This document shows positions 27,121-35,990 of a stretch of DNA of 53,330 bases, one piece after another. The stretch is taken from assembly GCA_903895845.1 (NCBI GenBank), contig CAITVK010000138.1, forward strand, positions 1-53,330, read 5' to 3'. A program made the translations under genes and the position numbers. The notes under the pieces were generated by a model, which worked only from the letters and a program-made list of their open reading frames with translations, had not been told where the DNA came from and made no database searches. This DNA is from an uncultured Chitinophagaceae bacterium (GTDB taxonomy: Bacteria; Bacteroidota; Bacteroidia; Chitinophagales; Chitinophagaceae). Positions within the stretch are counted from its first letter, which is position 1; every line of letters starts with the position of its first letter.

Positions 27121-30100
27121 GTGAAAAACATTGCGACTACAGAAATAAATAGACTGGGGACAATTGTCTCGCTTGTGAGTGAAACACCTTTTTTTTGGAA
27201 AAGTTTGTTGCCACCTGTAGGCACCAAGCTTTTTTCCTTTAAAGACAAAGACATAAATATACACATTAAAGAAGCCATAAACAAGGTCTTGACTACAGGG
27301 TTCCCAACTTCATTTACGACTATACTAGAGGAACATCAATTGCATGTCTCTTTAATAAAACATGCAATAAACTCAATCTATGTCTGTTGGGAAATGAATC
27401 CACAATATGACCTAATTAATTCATCAACGCCAAACATATCGAAGCTAGATTCCCCGAAACAAAACAATTTAGCAGCCCCCCACCTCAATACAACTGATTC
27501 TACATTAAGAAGGTTTTCAGATAATCTACCGCTTGTAGTCTTTGAGATATACTTATTCCCAAATGGAAAATTCAAACTAGGCTTTGTAAATAAAGAGATG
27601 GAAGCCTTTCTGCCTGGTCAGAGTACTGATGCAGTAAATGCCGACAACAGCCTGTTGTTTGTAGATGTACATCCCGATGACCGACAAAAGTTGATGGATT
27701 CCATTTCAACAGTAGCCGTAGCAACTTTAAATGTTTGGGAAATCGAATACCGACTCTTAGTAAATGGAGAAACAAAATGGATACGTGGATATGGAAGACC
27801 CGAAACAAAAGAAGGCTATATTGCTGTATGCACTTATCTTCAAGATATAACAAAAGAAATAACCGACAAAGAGAACCTATTGCAGGAAAGAACTTTACTG
27901 CGTACCCTAATAGACAATCTCCCTGTATCTATATTTGTAAAGGATGAGAAGGGGAGGAAGATAGTTGCCAACAAACTTGATGTCGAGTATATGGGCCTTA
28001 AATCCGAAAAAGAAGCACTTGGCAAAACTGATAAAGAAATATTTGCAAATAACAGAGGGGGCGGTGGCTATTTGCAAGATTTGAGAATTATAAAAACAGG
28101 TATTGCTGTAATAGATGAAGAAGGCGAAATATTGAATAATAACGGGAACAAAAGAGACATTCTGGTTTCTAAGATACCATTAAAAAACGAGAAAGGAGAA
28201 GTAACAGGGCTAATTGGCATTTGCAGGGATACTACGAGCATTAAGAAACTGGAGGAGCGGCTTGAGATAATAGATTATGCCAACAGAAATTCTAATGTCT
28301 CAATATATCTTGTAAAAAATGATGCTACATTTTACGACGTCAATGAATGGGGTTACCAGTCACTTGGTTATACCAAAGACGAAATAATGACCAAGAGTTT
28401 ACACGACATAAACCCATTTTATTCAGCTGATCGATGGGCTACTCATTGGAATAATTTAAAAGGAGATACAGGAGGCATTTTCTTAGGGAAACACAAAAAA
28501 AAAGATGGCACATTGATCGATGTAGAGATAAATCTAAAAACATTCTGCTACAAAGGTCAAGAATTCCATTGCTCCTATGTAACTGACATCACTCAAAAGA
28601 AAAAACAGGAATACCAGCTCAAACTGGTAGAACATTCATTTAGAACTGCAAAATTGCCAATGTATTTCTTGAGAAGGGATGGTAGCATTTATGATTACAA
28701 TGAAGCTTTCACCCATGCACTTGGATACAGCAAAAAGGAATTTGACAAACTTTCAATTTTTAATATAACAACAAGACATACTCCTGATAGCTGGAGAAAA
28801 CGTTGGGATGAAATCAAAGCAGGTGAAATAGCTCCAATAAGAACTCGATTAAAAAAGAAAGACAATACCTTAATTGATGTAGATATCAGTGCCAATTTTT
28901 TTGTGTATGAAGGCACAGAACTAACCTTTACATCTTTTATAGATGTTACAGAAAAAATGAAACTAGAGAACAGACTCAACCTAATCGACTTTGCTTTCAG
29001 GAACACATCTACTCCAATGAATTTCTTTAAAGAAAATGGCACATTATATGACTTCAACAATGCTTCATGCGCCACATTGGGATACACTAGAAGCGAGTTT
29101 CAAAAAATCATTGTCACAGACATCAATCCCTTATTCAATCTGGAAAAATGGAATGAAAGATGGAAGGATATAAAAGCCGAGGGGGGCAAGCCATTCTACA
29201 CTAAATTAAAGAAAAAGGATGGCAGTTTGCTTGACATCGAGGTAAGGGCAAACATTATACAATATGGCAATATCGAGATTAACTGTGCTACTTACATTGA
29301 CATTACAGAAAAGAAAAAGTTAGAAGAAAAGCTTAGGATAGTAGACTATGCATTTAGAAATGCAAGTACGGCCAACCATTTTCTGCACAAAGATGGAAGT
29401 GTATTTGACTTTAACAATGCAGCCTGTAGATTATTAGGTTATAGTAAAGAAGAATACAAAAGCCTGACTTTGTTTGACATTTCGTTAAGGCATAATACAG
29501 AAAGCTGGAAAGAAAGGTGGCAGGAACTGAAAAACAATGGGACTACTTCTTATACCACAAAACTAAGAAGGAAAGATAATACGATTGTAGAGGTAGAAGT
29601 AAGAGCCGATATATTCGATTATGATGGCATGGAACTAAGCTTCACTTCGATGCTTGACATAACAGATAAGAAGAAAAAAGAAGAAGAACTAAAAAGAAGT
29701 CACGAACGATATGAGAATGCAACGATTGCCACTTCAGAAGTAGTATGGGAATGGGACTTGTTGGAGGATAGCAACTATTTTTCAAAAAACTTCACCGAAA
29801 TGTTCGGGCATCCCATAAATGGTCTTCAATTTGGAACAGAAAATATTTGGCGAAGTAATCTCCATCCCGAAGACAAAGAAAGGGTTCTAGCCTATGAAGC
29901 TGCAGTTACAAGAGGAATGAAAGACAAGTGGCAAGTAGAATATCGGCTAAAGAAAGCAAATGGAGACTATGCATTCGTACTAGATAAAGGCTTTAGTGTG
30001 AAAGATGATTCAGGGAATGTGGTCAGACTTGTCGGTGCAATGAGAGACATCACAACCAAGATGGAAGAAGAAGAAAGGCTGCAATTATTAGAGAAAGTAG

Positions 30101-31167
30101 TTACTGAAACCTCTCAGTCAGTTGTGATTGCGGTTGCAATAGATGGAAACGATACACCAATTATTTATGCCAATGCCTCTTTCACAAGAATTACTGGTTA
30201 TACCATAGAAGAAGTTATTGGGAAAAACCCCCGGTTTCTACACAAAGACAGAGATGTAAGAAATGATGAAGGGCGTAATATTATGAGAAATGCAATCAGA
30301 AATTATATCCCTTGGAAAGTAGAAATAATCAACACAAAAAAGAATGGCGAACACTATTGGGCTGAGGTATCAGGATTCCCGGTATACGATGCAAACAAGG
30401 GTAAATATTCGCATTGGGTAGCAATACAAACAGATATTACAGGAAGGAAACACTCAGAAGAAGAAAAAGAACACCTTGTTAAAGAATTGGTAGAAAATAA
30501 TAAAGAGCTAAAGCACTTTGGTTATATAACAACACACAATTTAAGAGCTCCATTAACCAATTTAGTCTCTATCTGCAATTTAATCGATTCAGGAAAAATT
30601 GATGATCCTCGTACCAAACAGCTAATCAACGGGTTCAAACATTCCACAATGCTTTTGAATGAAACCCTGAATGATTTAATTAAAGTATTATTCATAAAAG
30701 AAAATACCAATCTGATTCGGGAAGAATTATTTTTTAAAGATGTCTTAGATAAAGTAAAAAACTCCATCTCAAGCCTGCTGTTAAAGAATGCTGTAAAAAT
30801 AGAAATTGATTTTGCTACTTGTAAATCAGTCAATTTTATTTATGTCTATCTAGAAAGTATTTTTCTAAATCTAATGACGAATGCCATCAAATACTCCCAT
30901 CCATCCAGACATCCAGTAATCAAAATAAAAACTACCAGAGAACCCGATGGAAATGTTCAACTTTCCTTCACAGACAATGGAATGGGAATGAATTTGGAGA
31001 GGGTAAGAAATCGGATATTTGGATTATATCAACGTTTTCATAACAATCCCGACAGCAAAGGAATTGGATTGTATTTGGTTCATTCACAAATTACCGCACT
31101 CGGAGGCTCCATCGATGTAGATAGTGAGGAAAACATTGGAACTACTTTTACAATACACTTTAAATAA
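27121..31167 (+). CDS. Soluble histidine kinase with eight PAS domains
   Basis: The 1348-aa protein starts at GTG 27121 and has no TM segment, so it is a cytoplasmic sensor. After an N-terminal region come eight PAS/PAC modules: about 125-245, 255-380, then four closely similar units beginning near residues 385, 504, 623 and 742 (119 aa each), one near 861-985, and one near 990-1110 that resembles LOV-type PAS but has Pro in the Cys position (GKNPRFLHKDRD). HisKA has H1139 in THNLRAPL. HATPase shows an N-box near 1250, DNGMGM near 1285 and GIGLYLV near 1315. A TAACTTCG -7-like site lies at 27083. No cognate regulator is adjacent. Confidence 0.93.
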   Translation: MKNIATTEINRLGTIVSLVSETPFFWKSLLPPVGTKLFSFKDKDINIHIKEAINKVLTTGFPTSFTTILEEHQLHVSLIKHAINSIYVCWEMNPQYDLINSSTPNISKLDSPKQNNLAAPHLNTTDSTLRRFSDNLPLVVFEIYLFPNGKFKLGFVNKEMEAFLPGQSTDAVNADNSLLFVDVHPDDRQKLMDSISTVAVATLNVWEIEYRLLVNGETKWIRGYGRPETKEGYIAVCTYLQDITKEITDKENLLQERTLLRTLIDNLPVSIFVKDEKGRKIVANKLDVEYMGLKSEKEALGKTDKEIFANNRGGGGYLQDLRIIKTGIAVIDEEGEILNNNGNKRDILVSKIPLKNEKGEVTGLIGICRDTTSIKKLEERLEIIDYANRNSNVSIYLVKNDATFYDVNEWGYQSLGYTKDEIMTKSLHDINPFYSADRWATHWNNLKGDTGGIFLGKHKKKDGTLIDVEINLKTFCYKGQEFHCSYVTDITQKKKQEYQLKLVEHSFRTAKLPMYFLRRDGSIYDYNEAFTHALGYSKKEFDKLSIFNITTRHTPDSWRKRWDEIKAGEIAPIRTRLKKKDNTLIDVDISANFFVYEGTELTFTSFIDVTEKMKLENRLNLIDFAFRNTSTPMNFFKENGTLYDFNNASCATLGYTRSEFQKIIVTDINPLFNLEKWNERWKDIKAEGGKPFYTKLKKKDGSLLDIEVRANIIQYGNIEINCATYIDITEKKKLEEKLRIVDYAFRNASTANHFLHKDGSVFDFNNAACRLLGYSKEEYKSLTLFDISLRHNTESWKERWQELKNNGTTSYTTKLRRKDNTIVEVEVRADIFDYDGMELSFTSMLDITDKKKKEEELKRSHERYENATIATSEVVWEWDLLEDSNYFSKNFTEMFGHPINGLQFGTENIWRSNLHPEDKERVLAYEAAVTRGMKDKWQVEYRLKKANGDYAFVLDKGFSVKDDSGNVVRLVGAMRDITTKMEEEERLQLLEKVVTETSQSVVIAVAIDGNDTPIIYANASFTRITGYTIEEVIGKNPRFLHKDRDVRNDEGRNIMRNAIRNYIPWKVEIINTKKNGEHYWAEVSGFPVYDANKGKYSHWVAIQTDITGRKHSEEEKEHLVKELVENNKELKHFGYITTHNLRAPLTNLVSICNLIDSGKIDDPRTKQLINGFKHSTMLLNETLNDLIKVLFIKENTNLIREELFFKDVLDKVKNSISSLLLKNAVKIEIDFATCKSVNFIYVYLESIFLNLMTNAIKYSHPSRHPVIKIKTTREPDGNVQLSFTDNGMGMNLERVRNRIFGLYQRFHNNPDSKGIGLYLVHSQITALGGSIDVDSEENIGTTFTIHFK

Positions 31168-31185
31168 GCCATAGGGTTGCCATAC

Positions 31186-32406
31186 TTACTTGTTTGCAAC
31201 TGCTTTTGCCGCAATCCAACCTGTTGTCCAAGCATTTTGAAAGTTAAATCCACCTGTTACCCCGTCAATATCTATTATCTCCCCTGCAAAAAATAGGTTT
31301 TTGACCTTTCTGCTTTCCATTGTATTGGGGTCAATCTCACTAAGTTTTATTCCCCCACAGGTTACAAATTCCTCTTTGAATGTGGTCTTTCCTGTGACAG
31401 CAAAAGACTGAGAAGTGAGGATAGCAATCAATTTATTTTGGTTTGCTGCTGGCAATTCAGACCATCTCCACTCTTCTTTTATACCACAAGAGGCTAGAAA
31501 ATATTGCCACAACCTACTTGGCAATCCAAATGGGTTTTTATTACCTATTTTCAAAGCAGCATTTTCATTTCGCCTTTGTGTCCATTCTGCCCGAAGTTCA
31601 GTTTCAGTAATATGCCCTAACCAGTTAACAGTTACATCAAATTTATATTCTCTGTTAGCCAACTCTCTGGCTGCCCATGCAGAAAGTTTTAAAACAGCAG
31701 GGCCGCTCAAACCCCAATGAGTTATCAACAACGGACCATTTGTTTGTACTTTACTACCTGCAAGCTTCACAGTTGCATTTGGAACACTCAAACCCATTAA
31801 CTGAGTGATAGGATTCTTAGGCATATTGAATGTAAAAAGAGAAGGCACAGGCGTTTCTATTGTATGTCCGAGTTGTTGTAACCAGTCGAATTTGGCCAGC
31901 GTATTATATCCTCCAGCAGCAACGCATAGATAGTTGGCAGTGTAGGTTTTACTTCCTGCAACTACTTCCCATGATTCTTCTTTTGGGTTTATCGAAACAA
32001 CATCCACACCCGTATGCACTTTTACGTTGTACCTAGAGGCTTCTTTCAGTAAGCAATCTATTACGGTTTGGGAGTCATTGGTAATGGGAAACATCCTTCC
32101 GTCAGATTCTGTTTTCAATGCTACTCCCCTTTCTTCAAACCAGCTGATGGTGTTGTTTGTATTAAACCAATGAAATGCCTTTTTAAGAAAGTTTTGTCCT
32201 CTGGGATAATACTTTATCAAGTCTTCAATCTCAAAGCAAGCATGGGTAACATTGCAACGACCTCCCCCACTCACCTTTACCTTACTCAATAGTTTTTGCT
32301 GTTTTTCCAACAATATCACCGTTAAAGATGCATCCATCCTTGCAGCATTCACAGCACAAAAAAAGCCCGATGCACCACCTCCTATTACTATTAATGTTTT
32401 TGCCAT
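31186..32406 (-). CDS. HI0933/YhiN-family flavoprotein (FAD oxidoreductase)
   Basis: The 406-aa protein starts with an FAD dinucleotide fold, IGGGASGFFCAVNAA (8-22), and has the family signatures KVKVSGGGRCNVTHA (near 45-59) and the C-terminal GEIIDIDGVTGGFNFQNAWTTGW. Members are annotated as aminoacetone oxidase family FAD-binding enzymes or BaiN/RdsA-like reductases. The substrate is not established for most members. It converges on the histidine kinase gene with an 18-bp gap and no hairpin between. Confidence 0.92.
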   Translation of the reverse strand: MAKTLIVIGGGASGFFCAVNAARMDASLTVILLEKQQKLLSKVKVSGGGRCNVTHACFEIEDLIKYYPRGQNFLKKAFHWFNTNNTISWFEERGVALKTESDGRMFPITNDSQTVIDCLLKEASRYNVKVHTGVDVVSINPKEESWEVVAGSKTYTANYLCVAAGGYNTLAKFDWLQQLGHTIETPVPSLFTFNMPKNPITQLMGLSVPNATVKLAGSKVQTNGPLLITHWGLSGPAVLKLSAWAARELANREYKFDVTVNWLGHITETELRAEWTQRRNENAALKIGNKNPFGLPSRLWQYFLASCGIKEEWRWSELPAANQNKLIAILTSQSFAVTGKTTFKEEFVTCGGIKLSEIDPNTMESRKVKNLFFAGEIIDIDGVTGGFNFQNAWTTGWIAAKAVANK

Positions 32407-32459
32407 TCAATCAGTTTGCAGCATTCATACAACCTATCTATAAAAATATATAACTAAAT

Positions 32460-33416
32460 TTAGTCTTCTTCTTCATCGCACCATTCTTGGCTACAGGCAA
32501 TAGATTCTATCTCGAATGTAGAATGGTGGACATTCAAATGCTCCAGTGTATGTTTTATACTATGTTTTGCCTTTTCAAATACTGTAATATCACTATTTTG
32601 TACAACAACATGTGCGGTAAGTGCATTTTCACTACTACTCAATGCCCAGATATGAATGTGATGAATGCTAAATACCTCATCATATTCAAGTATTGCTTCT
32701 TGCACTCTTTTTATGTCCACATTCCTCGGAACACCGTCAAGTGCCAGGCGGATACTATCCGTAAGCAACTGCCAGGTACTAGTCAAAATCATGATAGCAA
32801 TTACAAAACTCACCACTGTATCAATCCAAAACCACTGGGTAAAATAGATGACTACTCCCGTAAGAACTACCCCAAAAGACACGAGAGTATCACTTAACAA
32901 ATGAAGATAAGCCCCCTTCACGTTGATGTCTTTTTCTTTGTCTTTGAAGAAATAGAACGCAGAAATACCATTGACAAATATGCCCATAAAAGCCACTACA
33001 GATACAAGCACACCTGGAATATGTACTGGATTTTTTAATCTTACCACCCCTTCCCATACAATAGCGCCTGTAACAAACAACAATAAAATAGCATTTATAA
33101 GCGAGTTGAGGATGGTTGCACGCTTGAAACCGTAGGTATATTTATTGGTGGCTTTTGCCTTTGAAGCCTTGAAAGCAAACATTGACAACAAAAGACTAAA
33201 TACATCGGTTGCATTGTGGCCAGCATCAGACAAAAGTGCCAAAGAAGAGGAAGACCAACCAACTACTACCTCGGCAGTAACAAAAGCTGTGTTGAGGATA
33301 ATTCCTACTACAAATGCCTTATTTAAATTGGTAATCTCATGATGATGATGGTGATGCCCAACCTCTGCTTCATGATGTGCATGATTTTCATCCGATTGAT
33401 TATGATTATGTCCCAT
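32460..33416 (-). CDS. Cation diffusion facilitator (zinc/cadmium efflux)
   Basis: The 318-aa protein has a His-rich N-terminus (HNHN, HAHHE, HHHHHH) and six TM helices. The metal site is formed by H67/D71 (SDAGHNATD) and H172/D176 (LHLLSDT), two HxxxD pairs, the ZitB/CzcD pattern for Zn, Cd or Co. The cytoplasmic C-terminal domain carries HIHIWALSSSENALTAHVVV and ends with a Cys/Asp/Glu-rich tail (CSQEWCDEEED). It exports divalent metal from the cytoplasm in exchange for protons. It is monocistronic. The tail may bind metal and tune activity; that is inference. Confidence 0.95.
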   Translation of the reverse strand: MGHNHNQSDENHAHHEAEVGHHHHHHEITNLNKAFVVGIILNTAFVTAEVVVGWSSSSLALLSDAGHNATDVFSLLLSMFAFKASKAKATNKYTYGFKRATILNSLINAILLLFVTGAIVWEGVVRLKNPVHIPGVLVSVVAFMGIFVNGISAFYFFKDKEKDINVKGAYLHLLSDTLVSFGVVLTGVVIYFTQWFWIDTVVSFVIAIMILTSTWQLLTDSIRLALDGVPRNVDIKRVQEAILEYDEVFSIHHIHIWALSSSENALTAHVVVQNSDITVFEKAKHSIKHTLEHLNVHHSTFEIESIACSQEWCDEEED

Positions 33417-33581
33417 TGTGAAGTTATTGTATATCCGTTAAAGCTTATTCAAGTACCAATTGTTGCTTATTAATTCAAATATATAATTCTATTGATTCCC
33501 AAATGATAAAAAGTAACAAAATAGACGCTTTCTTTTAAACAGAGGTTGAAAACAGTTATTTTTTGACTCTTTTGATCTTGC

Positions 33582-33770
33582 AGTATTTCTCTCACTGTCA
33601 ACCGGATTTCTCTCACGGTATGAAATCAAGCATCCACTGCTAGCGGGATTTGCAATATTGTTTGAAGTAAATCTCTTACGGTTATCCGGATTTCTCTCAC
33701 TGGTTGCAGTTAACCCCTTGCGGATAGAAGTAAACCAGAAACTGATAGAAAGTAAAGAGTAGAAACGATT
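33582..33770. repeat. 21-bp tandem array B, degenerate
   Basis: ATTTCTCTCAC or decayed versions start at 33585, 33606, 33648, 33669, 33690, 33711 and 33732. Every gap is 21 bp or a multiple (one slot, near 33627, is unrecognisable). The unit is close to ATTTCTCTCACGGTTATCCGG. Units differ greatly, yet the phase is exact. It lies between the 5' end of the CDF gene and the 3' end of the hypothetical gene at 33857. Confidence 0.85.
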
Positions 33771-33856
33771 GGTTCTATGCTTAAAAATGATTTTGTTAGT
33801 AAAAGAGAAGTTCTGAATTAAAGGCTAAGAAATATAATTTAGGATTTCATATAACA

Positions 33857-34219
33857 TCAATAAACTTCCATTCCACTCTCGTTTTGTTGTTTCAATGACC
33901 AGTCGCCGGTCATTTTTATTTCCAACCAAAGATTACCACTCTTCCGAAAGAAGTTTGTTTTTAGTCCGAAGTTTTCAGCAAACTTCTGAGCTATCTGCTT
34001 GATGGAATTGTTTTCATTAATACTGATAACGCCCTCGGGGCTATCTTTTATGATATCTCCTAGTTTTAGTTGTCCAATAGGCGTATTCCTTCTGAAACCA
34101 GTTGAGGTAGAAGTAGCAATGGGGTCTAACTTAAAATCTATTTTAAGATAGGGGAAGGCATTATTAAATTCCTTCTTTATATCGTCAATTAATCTATCTT
34201 TCGAAATAATAATCTTCAT
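33857..34219 (-). CDS. Hypothetical 120-aa cytoplasmic protein
   Basis: I do not recognise a family. The 120-aa product is soluble, with no signal peptide. A basic N-terminus (MKIIISKDRLIDDIKKEFNNAF) is followed by a Ser/Thr-rich turn (ATSTSTGFRR), IGQLKLGDIIKDSPEGVISIN, then a helix (SIKQIAQKFAENFGL) and a beta end (NLWLEIKMTGDWSLKQ). Charged and hydrophobic residues are spaced as in a real folded domain. It is monocistronic, with array B beyond its 3' end and the hemN promoter region behind it. Confidence 0.6.
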   Translation of the reverse strand: MKIIISKDRLIDDIKKEFNNAFPYLKIDFKLDPIATSTSTGFRRNTPIGQLKLGDIIKDSPEGVISINENNSIKQIAQKFAENFGLKTNFFRKSGNLWLEIKMTGDWSLKQQNESGMEVY

Positions 34220-34360
34220 TGCTTGTGTTCTTCTTGTTTAAGGGGGATTCATAATAATCCTTTCCAAAGTCAAAATTGTGCTTTTGAGGTAAAATAAAAA
34301 CTGACTTTAATCATTTCGACAAAATACTTTACAAGATTTGTAGGTAATTGATGAAAATCA

Positions 34361-34375
34361 TGTCAAGGTTTGACA
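34361..34375. promoter_or_regulatory. Palindrome upstream of hemN, possible operator
   Basis: TGTCAA-GGT-TTGACA is a perfect 6-3-6 inverted repeat, 16 bp before the ATG at 34392. It resembles, loosely, half-sites used by CRP/FNR-type regulators, which would fit an oxygen-dependent gene, but the 3-bp spacer is not the classical FNR spacing. Confidence 0.45.
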
Positions 34376-34391
34376 AGCGTTTGGTTGTCCG

Positions 34392-35795
34392 ATGACCACC
34401 GCTACTACTTTTGGCCTCTCAAGACATACTATGCCTAATTACAACACACTGATAGAAAAGTACAACAAATCGGTCCCCCGCTACACGAGTTATCCTACCG
34501 TTCCTTTTTGGAAAGACTGGGAAGACAACCTTCAATGGAAGGATACTTTTAGTGAAACAATAAACATTGACGAGGACTACGAGAAGGGATTGAGTATCTA
34601 CATACACCTCCCCTTTTGCGAATCGCTGTGTACCTACTGTGCCTGTAACAAGCGTATTACGACCAACCATTCGGTTGAAGAAAAATACATTGATGCGGTA
34701 CTGCAAGAATGGGGAATGTACAAGAACCTGATGCAAAAAGCGCCCATCATCCAGTCAATACACTTGGGAGGTGGAACACCTACCTTTTTTTCGCCAGAAA
34801 ACTTAACCAAACTTATTAACGGCATTCTTGAAGGCGCAAGCATTGCCCCCAATCATGCATTCAGTATAGAAGGGCATCCAAACAATACAACAGAAGCGCA
34901 CCTGCAAACTTTATATAACCTAGGATTCAGACGCATCAGTTTTGGTGTTCAAGATACAGACCCTGTTGTACAAAAGGCCATCAACCGGATACAGCCAACT
35001 GAGAATGTACGCCGTGCCACCGAAGCGGCTCGTAGGATTGGCTTTGAATCTGTTAACTTCGATTTGATATATGGTCTCCCCTTTCAAACCATCGAGGGAA
35101 TGCAAAACACCATCAGAGAAGCTATTGAAATTCAACCAGATCGTGTTGCTTTTTATAGCTATGCACACGTGCCTTGGAAACAAAAAGTGCAACGTTTGTT
35201 TGATGAAAACGATTTGCCTAGTGCCGAATTGAAAACAAAACTTTATGCCATTGGAAAGAAGATGTTTGCAGATGCAGGCTATACTGATATTGGCATGGAC
35301 CATTTTTCGCTACCTACAGATGAACTGTATTTTGCACGAATGAATGGTTCGCTTCACCGCAACTTTATGGGTTATACCGACACCAATTGTGCTGCCCTGA
35401 TTGGATTGGGCGTTTCTGCCATCAGTGATATTGGTGTTGCTTATGCGCAGAACCACAAGGAACTGGAAAACTATTATCGCAGTATAGGAGCGGGCGAATT
35501 ACCTACCATAAAAGGGTGTTTTCTGGATGAGGCAGACCTCATTTTCAAAAAGTATATACTCCAAACAATTTGTCAGGGACGAACCACTTTCATGGAAGAA
35601 TATAAGTACTTATTAAGTGATTATTCGTTACCGCTCTTGCAAGACATGGAGGCGGACAACCTGCTACACTTTACCGATGACGGCATTGAGGTTACTAAAC
35701 TAGGTTTTCACTTTGTTAGAAATATATGCAAAGCCTTTGACATCAAATGGCTTACCGATGAAACCAATCATGTTGGATTTAGTAAAGCGGTTTAG
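34392..35795 (+). CDS. hemN: Oxygen-independent coproporphyrinogen III oxidase
   Basis: The 467-aa radical-SAM enzyme decarboxylates coproporphyrinogen III to protoporphyrinogen IX in anaerobic haem synthesis. The 4Fe-4S motif is C76-ESL-C80-TY-C83, followed by C85 as in true HemN. KSVPRYTSYPT near 26-36 and LGGGTPTF are HemN signatures, and the C-terminal HemN domain is complete. Two starts are possible: ATG 34392 (used) or ATG 34431 (MPNYNTL), the second closer to the E. coli N-terminus. Monocistronic. The upstream palindrome may link it to redox state. Confidence 0.96.
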   Translation: MTTATTFGLSRHTMPNYNTLIEKYNKSVPRYTSYPTVPFWKDWEDNLQWKDTFSETINIDEDYEKGLSIYIHLPFCESLCTYCACNKRITTNHSVEEKYIDAVLQEWGMYKNLMQKAPIIQSIHLGGGTPTFFSPENLTKLINGILEGASIAPNHAFSIEGHPNNTTEAHLQTLYNLGFRRISFGVQDTDPVVQKAINRIQPTENVRRATEAARRIGFESVNFDLIYGLPFQTIEGMQNTIREAIEIQPDRVAFYSYAHVPWKQKVQRLFDENDLPSAELKTKLYAIGKKMFADAGYTDIGMDHFSLPTDELYFARMNGSLHRNFMGYTDTNCAALIGLGVSAISDIGVAYAQNHKELENYYRSIGAGELPTIKGCFLDEADLIFKKYILQTICQGRTTFMEEYKYLLSDYSLPLLQDMEADNLLHFTDDGIEVTKLGFHFVRNICKAFDIKWLTDETNHVGFSKAV

Positions 35796-35871
35796 GTAGT
35801 AAACGATAATGTATCAGGCGCATGTTTGTACCGTATGTTGGTAGGAAATGAGACGATTTTTTCAGGTTTAG

Positions 35872-35990
35872 ATACTTCTCTCCAACATAAATACCTTTTT
35901 TTCTCAGAGAAGATACCTTTATTCAAAAAGAAGATACCTTTTCTCTCAGATAAGGTATCTTTATTCAAAAAGAAGTAACCTTTTCTCCTA
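35872..35990. repeat. 21-bp tandem array C
   Basis: ATACCTTTT-type cores occur at 35872, 35891, 35913, 35934, 35955 and 35976, with steps of 19, 22, 21, 21 and 21. The unit is close to ATACCTTTATTCAAAAAGAAG. The array fills the gap between convergent hemN and an ABC exporter gene, and the last unit runs over the ABC stop codon at 35988. Confidence 0.88.
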
